A stretch of 64,000 bases of DNA from UBA5314 sp040217815 (lineage in GTDB: Bacteria; Bacillota; Syntrophomonadia; Syntrophomonadales; Syntrophomonadaceae): contig JBEHWI010000013.1 in NCBI GenBank assembly GCA_040217815.1, positions 1-64,000 on the forward strand, given 5' to 3'. Shown piece after piece: positions 9,129-16,217 of this stretch. Below the pieces are notes generated by a model. The model worked only from the letters and a program-made list of their open reading frames with translations, did no database searches and was not told the origin of the DNA. Position 1 is the stretch's first letter; every line of letters starts with the position of its first letter. The position numbers and the translations under genes are program-made.

Positions 9129-9959
9129 TCATGGAGCAAGATAGAAAACTCTCAGTGGTTTATCGCTCTCAAAAAGACCGCTTTTCAAGGCTGCGCTGCT
9201 GACCGTGTACTTGTAACAACGCGTGGTCTTGCCATCCATGATCACTAATACCAAAGCGGATCCGGACTCATTCCAATCTGCCTGAGTCACTTGCCCGGCA
9301 ATCTTTTCGCTGTAAATGGGCTGCATATCCTGTAAATTGAACAGCAATAGGCTGCCGGATTGTCCCTGTCCGACAATGGCCATCTTTTTATTGCCTAAAG
9401 ACAGGTTTACCGTACAATCAGCTTCTTCGAAGCCAGTATTAAACAAAGCCCGGGTATCCTGATCAAATATCTTCAAGGTTTGTCCTAAAAATCCCAAAAC
9501 GTAAGTGCTGTCAGGAATCACGGCTGCAGCTCTAAAACCGTTTGGCACAGGTCCTTTAATATTTATTCCCGATATATTGGCGTTCCTACTTATTTCAAAA
9601 CTTCTTTTTTGTTTATTGTTTATATAGTCTACCAGCCGTGAAGCAGGGGCATCCTGGTTTACATTGCCTTCCTTGAGATCAAATACCCTGGTGGTCGTTT
9701 TTCCGTCTTTTGTGACCTGGTAGACCACTTTTTGTTCATCAAGCAGAGCGGCCGATTCAACTCTGCCCGGCTCTTGAAGCAGGTAGTGTTCACCGCCAAC
9801 ATCCGGTTGAGTTATGACCAGGCTGCTTCCTTGAGAGTTTTGGGTTACCACCAGTAAGTACTCTTTGTCCAGCGAGTTAAATCCCCACAGGCAGAGTCCA
9901 ATGCCGCATATAATCAACAGAAAAGCCAGGGCTTTCAACATATTTTCCCATGTGTTCAA
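9129..9959 (-). CDS. Signal-anchored protein with propeller-like repeats, unknown function
   Basis: About 276 residues from TTG 9959 (GGGGA 7 nt upstream); ATG 9941 is an alternative and the ATG at 10019 is unlikely. A single hydrophobic helix, LKALAFLLIICGIGLCLWGF, sits near the N-terminus. The rest is predicted outside the cell and has beta-rich stretches such as YVLGFLGQTLKIFDQDTRAL and SLLLFNLQDMQPIYSEKI that resemble WD40/TolB-type propeller blades, though no repeat is clear enough to name. It is the first gene of the kinase operon. Its stop codon lies 23 nt from the next start. Confidence 0.65.
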   Translation of the reverse strand: MNTWENMLKALAFLLIICGIGLCLWGFNSLDKEYLLVVTQNSQGSSLVITQPDVGGEHYLLQEPGRVESAALLDEQKVVYQVTKDGKTTTRVFDLKEGNVNQDAPASRLVDYINNKQKRSFEISRNANISGINIKGPVPNGFRAAAVIPDSTYVLGFLGQTLKIFDQDTRALFNTGFEEADCTVNLSLGNKKMAIVGQGQSGSLLLFNLQDMQPIYSEKIAGQVTQADWNESGSALVLVIMDGKTTRCYKYTVSSAALKSGLFESDKPLRVFYLAP

Positions 9960-9994
9960 CTGAATTTCCCCACATAATTTAGATTTGCAATGCC

Positions 9995-10039
9995 ATTCTA
10001 ACAGGCCGGCCCACAGCAAACAATAACGGGAAGCTGATA
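9995..10039 (-). promoter_or_regulatory. Promoter of the kinase operon with a degenerate 11-bp TRTCA repeat
   Basis: On the minus strand TATCA (10035-10039) is followed 11 bp later by CGTTA (10024-10028), and after 23 nt by the -10 box TAGAAT (9995-10000). TTGTTT at 10018-10023 sits 17 nt from the -10 box and could serve as a -35. The spacing matches the better copies elsewhere in the window, but the second element is degenerate, so this is the weakest member. The intergenic stretch 9960-10341 otherwise holds only the divergent promoter at 10225-10280. Confidence 0.45.
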
Positions 10040-10224
10040 AATGAATACAAATTTAAACTTTAATATGCCCGTAGTTTATTGAAGTCCAACAATATTAAAA
10101 TTTCTCCGTTTACTGCCGGTTCCCTGCTCCAAACTCAGTTTTGTGCCGAAACGTACAAGAAGGAGATCCTAAAAATTATAAGAATTCTAATAAATAATAG
10201 TTTTTCTCCCGGTGTTATCAAAAA

Positions 10225-10280
10225 TATCAGAAATATATCAGGTATTTGTTATAGGAATTTATGAATAAAACTTCTAATAT
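10225..10280 (+). promoter_or_regulatory. Promoter of the vWA/PP2C operon with 11-bp TRTCA repeats
   Basis: TATCA at 10225-10229 and 10236-10240 are followed at the same 11-bp period by TGTTA at 10247-10251. After 23 nt comes TAATAT (10275-10280) as -10 box. An extra TATCA at 10216 is out of phase by 2 bp. The arrangement matches the family of promoters described in the findings and would drive 10342-15547. Confidence 0.6.
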
Positions 10281-10341
10281 TATCTTTGAAAGCCGAAAGT
10301 TTTTAAGGGATTAAGATCATATTTGGGGAGGAAGATAAATT

Positions 10342-11091
10342 GTGAACTACGAAACCATGGCTACCCAACGAACACCCGCTCTAATCATTTACCTTCTTGA
10401 TGTCAGCGGTTCCATGAGCCGCGCTATGGGCAAAAAGATGAGGATCGAAGTGGTCACTGATTCTCTTACTTCTGCTCTTAGACAGATGGTCTTTCGTTCA
10501 ACTAAAGGAGGCCGTTTATCACCCCGCTATCGGGTGGCTATGCTTGCCTACAGCGATCATGTATATGATCTTTTAGACGGTGTGAAAAGCATAGAACATG
10601 TAGCGAAATTGGGCATCCCCAATTTATCTACCCAGAGATCTACAGAAACCGCCAAAGCCTTCATCCAGGCCGAAAAAATTCTCATGGAGGAGCTTCCCAA
10701 CCTGCAGTCCTGCCCGGCACCGCTCATCTGCCATATGACTGATGGGGAGTATACGGGAGCGGATCCCGCGCCTATAGTTGAGAGAATAAAACAGATAGCC
10801 GTCCCGGACGGACCGGTTCTGGTTGAAAATATCTTTATCTCCGGCAACATAACCCCGGAACCCATTGCCGACCCGGCCAACTGGCCTGGTATAATGCCGG
10901 AAACAACGCTGGAAAATGAATATGCACGCAAACTCAGGGATCTGTCATCTCCGATCCCGGATAGTTATCGTGCCGTAATGCTGGAATTCGGCTATCGTCT
11001 GGGCACCAATGCCCGTATGTTGTTCCCGGGAACCAGTCCCGAACTAGTATCGCTTGGCTTCCAGATGTCTGCCGCCACCCCGGTCCGCTAG
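10342..11091 (+). CDS. TerY-like von Willebrand factor A protein
   Basis: 249 residues made almost entirely of one vWA domain. The metal-ion site is intact: DVSGS (D20, S22, S24), a threonine in RSTETAKAF near residue 100, and MTDGEYTGADP. The sequence resembles TerY-type vWA proteins, which are cytosolic and occur with a PP2C phosphatase and a kinase (the TerY-P triad of tellurite/stress-linked loci). The same three partners follow here directly. The start is GTG 10342 with GGGGAGG 10 nt upstream. Role is inferred: a metal-dependent binding or scaffold protein for the kinase and phosphatase. Confidence 0.85.
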   Translation: MNYETMATQRTPALIIYLLDVSGSMSRAMGKKMRIEVVTDSLTSALRQMVFRSTKGGRLSPRYRVAMLAYSDHVYDLLDGVKSIEHVAKLGIPNLSTQRSTETAKAFIQAEKILMEELPNLQSCPAPLICHMTDGEYTGADPAPIVERIKQIAVPDGPVLVENIFISGNITPEPIADPANWPGIMPETTLENEYARKLRDLSSPIPDSYRAVMLEFGYRLGTNARMLFPGTSPELVSLGFQMSAATPVR

Positions 11092-11172
11092 TAGGATAGC
11101 TTAGCCGGGGGGGACGGCATTAAGTCCCCTGCTTGACGATACTGTTATATCCTTGCCCGAAAGGAATCCACT

Positions 11173-12123
11173 ATGAATCTTAGGATTGGTGACACATTGC
11201 GCAAATTTACAGGAATGATTCCCCGCAGTACCGCCAAAATAAACCAGGATAATATACAGGTTTCTCAAACTAATGAAAGTCCGATTTTAACGATTACAGG
11301 CGATGATTATTCTTTTCGCTATGCCTATGCCCGGTCATCTGATACTAGAAAAGCTTCGGATACCGGGCAGGATTACCTGGCCATTTATCCCGGTAATTCG
11401 TTTATAGCGTTTGTGCTCTGCGATGGAGTAAGCCAGTCCTATTATGGGGATCTGTCCGCCAGGTTTTTGGGCAACATCCTGCTAGACTGGCTGAAATTTT
11501 ACATTCCAGAAACCATGGATGTTACAGCCATTAAGCCGCTGCTCGGTTCAGTTCTCGATGAGGCTGTATACCCCGGATCAGCGCTGGTCGACAGACATCA
11601 GCTGCCTACTGACATTCCCGAGCTTTTGCGTTCGGTTCTCTATGATAAGAAAAGAATGGGCAGTGAAACCACCTTTGTATGCTGTCGAGCTGATCTTCCC
11701 AATCCAGCCTACCCTATGGGTAGAGCTGTCTTTGCCTGGCTGGGAGACTCACGCCTGCGGATTTGGGATGGCGAAATAGAAAGGAGTTCGGAATTACCGG
11801 GAGCCTTTGAAACCATGCAGCGCTGGTCCACCAGGCGAGGGCAGCTAGGCTCCACCGTTCATGCCCACGTTCGGCCGCTGCTCGGCCCCCACGGGGTTCA
11901 CAGAATTGTATCCTATTCGGACGGGCTTTCCATACTGGATGATAGTGAACGCTTGCTGACCAACTGGGACATTCAGCAGCTGATCGACAAAACCGAGGAG
12001 CAGCCCACCAGCGACGATATATCTTTTATCGAAATCCTTTTTGAACCCTGGAAATCGAGAGCGGAAGGTCGTCTGGCCAAACAAAAGGATACTCGGTCTA
12101 CAAAAGCCGATAAAAACTCATGA
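11173..12123 (+). CDS. PP2C-family Ser/Thr phosphatase (TerY-P type)
   Basis: 316 residues. Metal-binding motifs of PP2C are visible: LCDGVSQS (D84, G85; the usual DGMGG is altered), WLGDSRLRIWD (G191-D192) and SYSDGLSILDD (D250, G251). The altered first motif is seen in PP2C proteins of vWA/kinase triads. Its likely role is to remove phosphates placed by the kinase at 12860, and perhaps by the kinases at 6681 and 41436. It lies between the vWA gene and the ubiquitin-fold gene in one operon. Confidence 0.85.
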   Translation: MNLRIGDTLRKFTGMIPRSTAKINQDNIQVSQTNESPILTITGDDYSFRYAYARSSDTRKASDTGQDYLAIYPGNSFIAFVLCDGVSQSYYGDLSARFLGNILLDWLKFYIPETMDVTAIKPLLGSVLDEAVYPGSALVDRHQLPTDIPELLRSVLYDKKRMGSETTFVCCRADLPNPAYPMGRAVFAWLGDSRLRIWDGEIERSSELPGAFETMQRWSTRRGQLGSTVHAHVRPLLGPHGVHRIVSYSDGLSILDDSERLLTNWDIQQLIDKTEEQPTSDDISFIEILFEPWKSRAEGRLAKQKDTRSTKADKNS

Positions 12124-12199
12124 ATCTGGCCCGTAGAAGGATTCATATATCAATTACCGTGCTGTCTTAAAGTCATAACTTTTGGGAAGGGTGTTAAGC

Positions 12200-12832
12200 G
12201 TGCCGCGAATTATTATCAGCGCCTATCGAGACTCGGAAAACTCAGTTCATAATTTTGAAGTTCCTTCAGACATCCCAAGCGGGATTCTGGCCCGAATTCT
12301 GGCCAAAAATATGGGTTGGGATATCGCAGCGGGCGGTAGAAAACAAAGTTACCGCATTGAAGCCCATCCCCCGGGCAGGCCACTTAACCAGCGTGAGACC
12401 TTAGAGCAGGCAGGCGCCACCGACGGAGCCTCCATCCTGTTTATCCCCACCGTATCTCAGGAACATGAGGCCTGCACGGAAAATCTGGATACCGGCACCC
12501 TGCAGAAATACATGCAAGGTCAGACACCTGAGGTTCGTCCGGCAAGAAACGACATTCCGGTCCAGGTTTCAGTTCAGCCTCCAATACAAACTCCGGTTCA
12601 GTCTCCCACACCACCTCCGGTACAAACTCCGGTTCAGCCTCCGGTTCAGGTGCAGCAGCCCGCTGCGGCTGCGCCCGCTGCTCCCTATCCAACCGGTTTT
12701 ACTCCGCTCGGGGATATTCCCGGCAGCAGCTGGCAGCCCCAGGGCGTCCCTGAAGCAGGGCCCCAACCAGACTCCGAGACTGCACCACCGTCTCAGCAGC
12801 AGGAAGGGTATGTGTGGAAGCAGCTGGACTAA
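12200..12832 (+). CDS. YukD/EsaB-type ubiquitin-fold protein with Pro/Gln-rich tail
   Basis: 210 residues from GTG 12200, chosen because GGAAGGGTG precedes it; the TTG at 12182 would overlap that site. The first 85 residues fit the YukD/EsaB ubiquitin-like fold: a beta strand (RIIISAYRD), FEVPSDIPSGILARIL, GRPLNQRETLEQAGATDG and ILFIP. YukD-like proteins are known from type VII secretion loci, but no EssC-like ATPase or WXG100 gene lies in this window. A low-complexity tail follows, with PVQ/PPVQT repeats, ending in GYVWKQLD. Being between phosphatase and kinase suggests an adaptor for them. Confidence 0.75.
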   Translation: MPRIIISAYRDSENSVHNFEVPSDIPSGILARILAKNMGWDIAAGGRKQSYRIEAHPPGRPLNQRETLEQAGATDGASILFIPTVSQEHEACTENLDTGTLQKYMQGQTPEVRPARNDIPVQVSVQPPIQTPVQSPTPPPVQTPVQPPVQVQQPAAAAPAAPYPTGFTPLGDIPGSSWQPQGVPEAGPQPDSETAPPSQQQEGYVWKQLD

Positions 12833-12859
12833 AACCAATTACAGAAGGATTTGAAAAAC

Positions 12860-14401
12860 ATGCCGTTTAATCCTGACGTCAATCAGGCGATTGACATAGA
12901 GGGACAAACCTATATCGTAGCCGAGCATCCTTTGGCTCCGGACATACCTTATGGTCAGGAAGGCCGCCAGGCGATTGTTTACCAGATACTTCCCAAAGCC
13001 AGACCCATGAGGCAAAAAAATGGGGCATCGGTTATGGCTCTCAAGGTATTTAAACCAGTTTATCGCTCCCGGGCCCTGGTTGAACTTTGCGATAAATTGA
13101 AGCCCTTGAATAGTATCCCGGGATTGACAGTTTGCAACCGTCAAGTTCTCACCGAGGATGGCAACAAAATACTCTTGACCAAACACCCGGATTTAACTTT
13201 TGCCATGTTGATGCCCTGGATACAGGGCCCGACCTGGTTGGACATTTTGATCGACAGCCAGGAATTGACCAAAAAACAATCGTTTGAGCTGGCCCATGCT
13301 CTGGCATCCACCTTGACCGTAATGGAGCAGCAATACATCTCCCATGGAGACCTTTCATCCCCGAACTTAATGCTGCCCGGGCTGCTGGTACAAGAAGGGG
13401 AAAGCCATGCTTCAAACCCACTGGTTGAATTGGTGGATGTTGAACAACTTTTCCACCGGAGTTTTGACCAGCCTGACAGTCTGCCGGCCGGTTCACCTGG
13501 CTACGCCCATCGTACTGCCAGTCAAGGCCTCTGGGGGCCGGATGCGGATCGTTTCGCCGGTGCGGTATTAATTGCAGAACTCCTGGCCTGGTGTTCTCCC
13601 GAACTGAGAACCGCATCCTGGGGAGAAAGCTATTTTGATCCCGGCGAAATGCAGGAAAAATGCGAAAGGTATTCTACATTGAGCCGAATTTTGAACGAGC
13701 TTTGGGGCTCTGAAGTGAGCAGCTTATTTGAAAAGGCCTGGTATAGTCAGAGCCTGGCAGATTGCCCCCGCTTCTCCGAGTGGCAGTATACTCTTAATAC
13801 ATGTTCACAGCCCGGAAAGCGTACACAGAGTGAATCGAACCAGGTTACGATTCAAAAGCATGAACACAGTCCCGGCCATACTTTACAGCCCGAAGCCCGG
13901 GTCCTTACCAACCTGGGAAGAAATCTCATCAATTTGGGCAACTTGACCGGCGCAGTAGAGGCTTATCGTTACGCTCAGGAATTTATTGACAATGAAGCTG
14001 ATAAAATACCGTATCAAAAAATAATTGCCGATCTGCAAAATACCATTGCCCAAATTGATAACAGCGCGCTGCCCCAGCAGCCAGTCAGGGCACCATCTTT
14101 ATCTTGCAGCTTGATGAGGGATGGTGATGAAGGTAGAGAGCCCATCCAGATAACCAAGGAATTATTTGTGATCGGGCGCGGGGTCAACGCGGATTACCAG
14201 GAAGTATTGCCGGGCGTATCACGCGTACATATGGAAGTAATTTCTTCCAAAGACGGTTTTGCCGTAAGGGATCTTAATTCCACTAATGGCACTTTCCTGA
14301 ACGGGCAGAAACTGGTGCCATATGTCGTTTTCCCAATCGCTAATGGGGATCGAATCCAGATCGCCGAGAAAAAGTTTATCGTTGCGATAAATACCACCTG
14401 A
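12860..14401 (+). CDS. Protein kinase with C-terminal FHA domain
   Basis: 513 residues from ATG 12860 (AAGGA 10 nt upstream; TTG 12851 is an alternative). The kinase-like domain shows VMALKVF (K62), catalytic loop SHGDLSSPNLML (H162, D164, N169) and a DVE triplet (D193) in place of DFG. A helical TPR-like stretch (LTNLGRNLINLGNLTGAVEA) follows, then an FHA domain with IGRG, SRVHME and LNSTNGTFLNG. FHA domains bind phosphothreonine, so the kinase can probably bind its own or a partner's phosphorylated site. No membrane helix is seen, so it should be cytosolic. It completes the vWA/PP2C/kinase set. Confidence 0.88.
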   Translation: MPFNPDVNQAIDIEGQTYIVAEHPLAPDIPYGQEGRQAIVYQILPKARPMRQKNGASVMALKVFKPVYRSRALVELCDKLKPLNSIPGLTVCNRQVLTEDGNKILLTKHPDLTFAMLMPWIQGPTWLDILIDSQELTKKQSFELAHALASTLTVMEQQYISHGDLSSPNLMLPGLLVQEGESHASNPLVELVDVEQLFHRSFDQPDSLPAGSPGYAHRTASQGLWGPDADRFAGAVLIAELLAWCSPELRTASWGESYFDPGEMQEKCERYSTLSRILNELWGSEVSSLFEKAWYSQSLADCPRFSEWQYTLNTCSQPGKRTQSESNQVTIQKHEHSPGHTLQPEARVLTNLGRNLINLGNLTGAVEAYRYAQEFIDNEADKIPYQKIIADLQNTIAQIDNSALPQQPVRAPSLSCSLMRDGDEGREPIQITKELFVIGRGVNADYQEVLPGVSRVHMEVISSKDGFAVRDLNSTNGTFLNGQKLVPYVVFPIANGDRIQIAEKKFIVAINTT

Positions 14402-14497
14402 AACCGGCGATGACAAGTCAAATTAATAGTAAAAGCGCATTCCAGATTGTTAGTAAATTGAACGGTTTGTTATCGAATAAAATGAGGAGAGGATCAT

Positions 14498-15547
14498 ATG
14501 GACAGTCTAAAGAAATACCTTTCACCTTCTCTGTTTGGAATAATCCTGCTCTGTTTTTTCCTTCCGTTTGTTACGGTATCCTGCGGGAATTCCAAAGAGA
14601 TGGCGATCAGTTTGACCGGTATGCAGCTGGCTACCGGTTGGGCGGCCGATGAGAAGCACAAGGAAGGCCCCAATCCCCTGGCAGTAGGCGGGGTGGTTTT
14701 AGCCGTATCCGGAGTTGGCCTGGGTTTTTGGCAGAACCGCAGCCGGTTCATGGCATCTTCTATTGTAGGCGGATTAGGGGTGGCTACCCTGTTTGCTTTA
14801 AAAACCCTTTTCGATAACGGGGTTGCCAAAGAAGGCGAAGGGGTCTTAACTACTTCCTGGGAATCCGGTTTTATTGTGGCCTTTCTGCTATTCGCCGGCG
14901 CCTGTGTTTTCAATGTCATCGAAATGCAGAAAAACAAGGGCAGCACGCCGGCTGCACAACCAATTCATCCACCCGCCCGGGAGGGACCGGCTAAATTCTG
15001 TACCAAGTGCGGCACCAAAAACCCGATAGGTAATGAATACTGCAACAAGTGCGGCAACCAGTTAAAGAGTTTTGACGTCCCGGCGGCAGTACCGCTTAAC
15101 GTTAATGTCGCCCCGCCGACGCCGGCCGCCGGACCGCTTAACATCAGTGTCGCCCCGCCGGCGACAGCTGCAGCGCAGCAACATATGGCTGTTAACCAGG
15201 GCAAAAACACCGGGATCCCATCTTACGATCCCTGGATATCCGGAAACCCGATCGGTTTCCTGGTGGTCCAGCGTCCGGGACGTGACGAACTTATACCCTT
15301 AAATAAAGCGGAGTTTTCTATCGGGTCTCATCAGGTAAGGGCTGATTACTATGAAAGCCGCCCCGGCATAGATGCGGTTCACGCCAGCATAATCAGTCAA
15401 AACAATTCTTATTTCCTGATCGATCACGGCTCCCAGGCAGGCACCTGTCTGAATGGAAGGAGATTAAATCCAGGCGAACAACGGCCTTTAGCCCCCGGAG
15501 ATGCCATAATGCTGTCTGATATTGAATTCACCTTTGACATAGCCTAG
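14498..15547 (+). CDS. Multi-pass membrane protein with zinc ribbon and FHA domain
   Basis: 349 residues. Four hydrophobic helices at about 10-28, 62-79, 86-103 and 124-141 are followed by a zinc ribbon (C168, C171, C182, C185). Next comes a linker with two near-identical repeats (NVNVAPPTPAAGPLN / NISVAPPATAAA) and a C-terminal FHA-like domain. The FHA motifs are weaker than usual: FSIGSHQVRADY, AVHASII, and SQAGTCLNG instead of STNGT. Ribbon and FHA are predicted on the cytosolic side. It is the last gene of the TerY-P-like operon and could bring the cytosolic kinase to the membrane. Confidence 0.8.
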   Translation: MDSLKKYLSPSLFGIILLCFFLPFVTVSCGNSKEMAISLTGMQLATGWAADEKHKEGPNPLAVGGVVLAVSGVGLGFWQNRSRFMASSIVGGLGVATLFALKTLFDNGVAKEGEGVLTTSWESGFIVAFLLFAGACVFNVIEMQKNKGSTPAAQPIHPPAREGPAKFCTKCGTKNPIGNEYCNKCGNQLKSFDVPAAVPLNVNVAPPTPAAGPLNISVAPPATAAAQQHMAVNQGKNTGIPSYDPWISGNPIGFLVVQRPGRDELIPLNKAEFSIGSHQVRADYYESRPGIDAVHASIISQNNSYFLIDHGSQAGTCLNGRRLNPGEQRPLAPGDAIMLSDIEFTFDIA

Positions 15548-15590
15548 CAGCCTGAAGCAAATACCTTATGAAGTAAATAGAATTCAAAAG

Positions 15591-15619
15591 AACCTGCTGT
15601 TGGAATCCAACAGCAGGTT
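15591..15619. terminator. Strong, probably two-way terminator
   Basis: A perfect 13-bp stem (AACCTGCTGTTGG/CCAACAGCAGGTT) with a 3-nt loop. Plus-strand output ends CTTATTCTATC and minus-strand output ends CTTTTGAATTC. It closes the TerY-P-like operon from the left and the 18308-15931 unit from the right. Confidence 0.85.
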
Positions 15620-15656
15620 CTTATTCTATCAGCAGAGATTAAAACCTGACCGGTTA

Positions 15657-15911
15657 TTATTGAATTATTCTGGCGCTCCCCCATATCGCCCCGTGGGTTC
15701 CAGTCGAGCCCCTGACCTGATCAACTTCAAGGCCCAGCCGTTTGGTATCAGGGGGTAAGGTAATATTAACATGGCAGCTGCCTTCATTGTCTTTGAAAAC
15801 GGAACTATATACTTCTTTGCCATCAGCCTTGATAATGAAGGTCGTATGTCCTTCATTCCCATATTTGGCACGTATCTTTCAACAAAAGCTGCCTTTACTG
15901 GCTAGTTCCAT
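15657..15911 (-). pseudogene. Relic of an NPCBM-like carbohydrate-binding domain, interrupted by TGA
   Basis: Read from ATG 15911, the frame gives MELASKGSFC, a TGA at 15879-15881, then KIRAKYGNEGHTTFIIKADG, KEVYSS and on to GAIWGSARIIQ before TAA at 15657-15659. The second part resembles the C-terminal half of the NPCBM domain (DGKxxYSS, then LxLxVD and a final W.AR strand). The N-terminal half of that domain is missing and an in-frame TAA lies three codons upstream. It follows the small gene at 15931 and ends just before the two-way terminator. It looks like the tail of a decayed secreted binding protein. Confidence 0.55.
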
Positions 15912-15930
15912 GCCTAATTAATATATGCTT

Positions 15931-16167
15931 TTACCGTAATGGCTGTCCGTTTCTGTCCATTTGACAGTTGCAGTTTTGGCAGGTCCATCCACCCCACATA
16001 GCCTGATGGGCGTTCTGCGGTTTTCTAAACTTGGGCTGAACCATGCCACAATTGGGACATTTCCTGGCGGGCATAACCAGCGCAATTACAATTAAAACTA
16101 CGGCAACAATAAAAACAATAAAAAGCATAAATCCGAAAAACATTTCAAACAAGAAACCAAACATCAT
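15931..16167 (-). CDS. Small membrane protein with C-terminal zinc ribbon
   Basis: 78 residues from ATG 16167 (AAGGGGG upstream; GTG 16173 is an alternative). A long hydrophobic helix covers residues 3-33, followed by a zinc-binding tail with CPNCG and CQNCNC pairs. No enzymatic motif is seen. The gene follows the ankyrin/TPR gene 16218-18308 in the same direction with about 50 nt between, so they probably share a transcript. Its role is unknown; it has the helix-plus-ribbon theme of the region in reverse order. Confidence 0.75.
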   Translation of the reverse strand: MMFGFLFEMFFGFMLFIVFIVAVVLIVIALVMPARKCPNCGMVQPKFRKPQNAHQAMWGGWTCQNCNCQMDRNGQPLR

Positions 16168-16217
16168 TGACACCCCCTTTCAAGCTTTCAGGCAAAGAAT
16201 AATAGTTTAATTTGTGC

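Noticed and set aside
10079..10264. 61-codon frame in the divergent intergenic region
   Set aside because: TTG start without ribosome binding site, AT-rich low-complexity product, and it overlaps the TRTCA array and -10 region of the promoter at 10225-10280.
12541..12660. Short tandem DNA repeats (CCGGTTCAG/CTCC type), possible CRISPR or minisatellite
   Set aside because: They are in frame and encode the Pro/Gln-rich tail of the ubiquitin-fold protein; no spacer structure.
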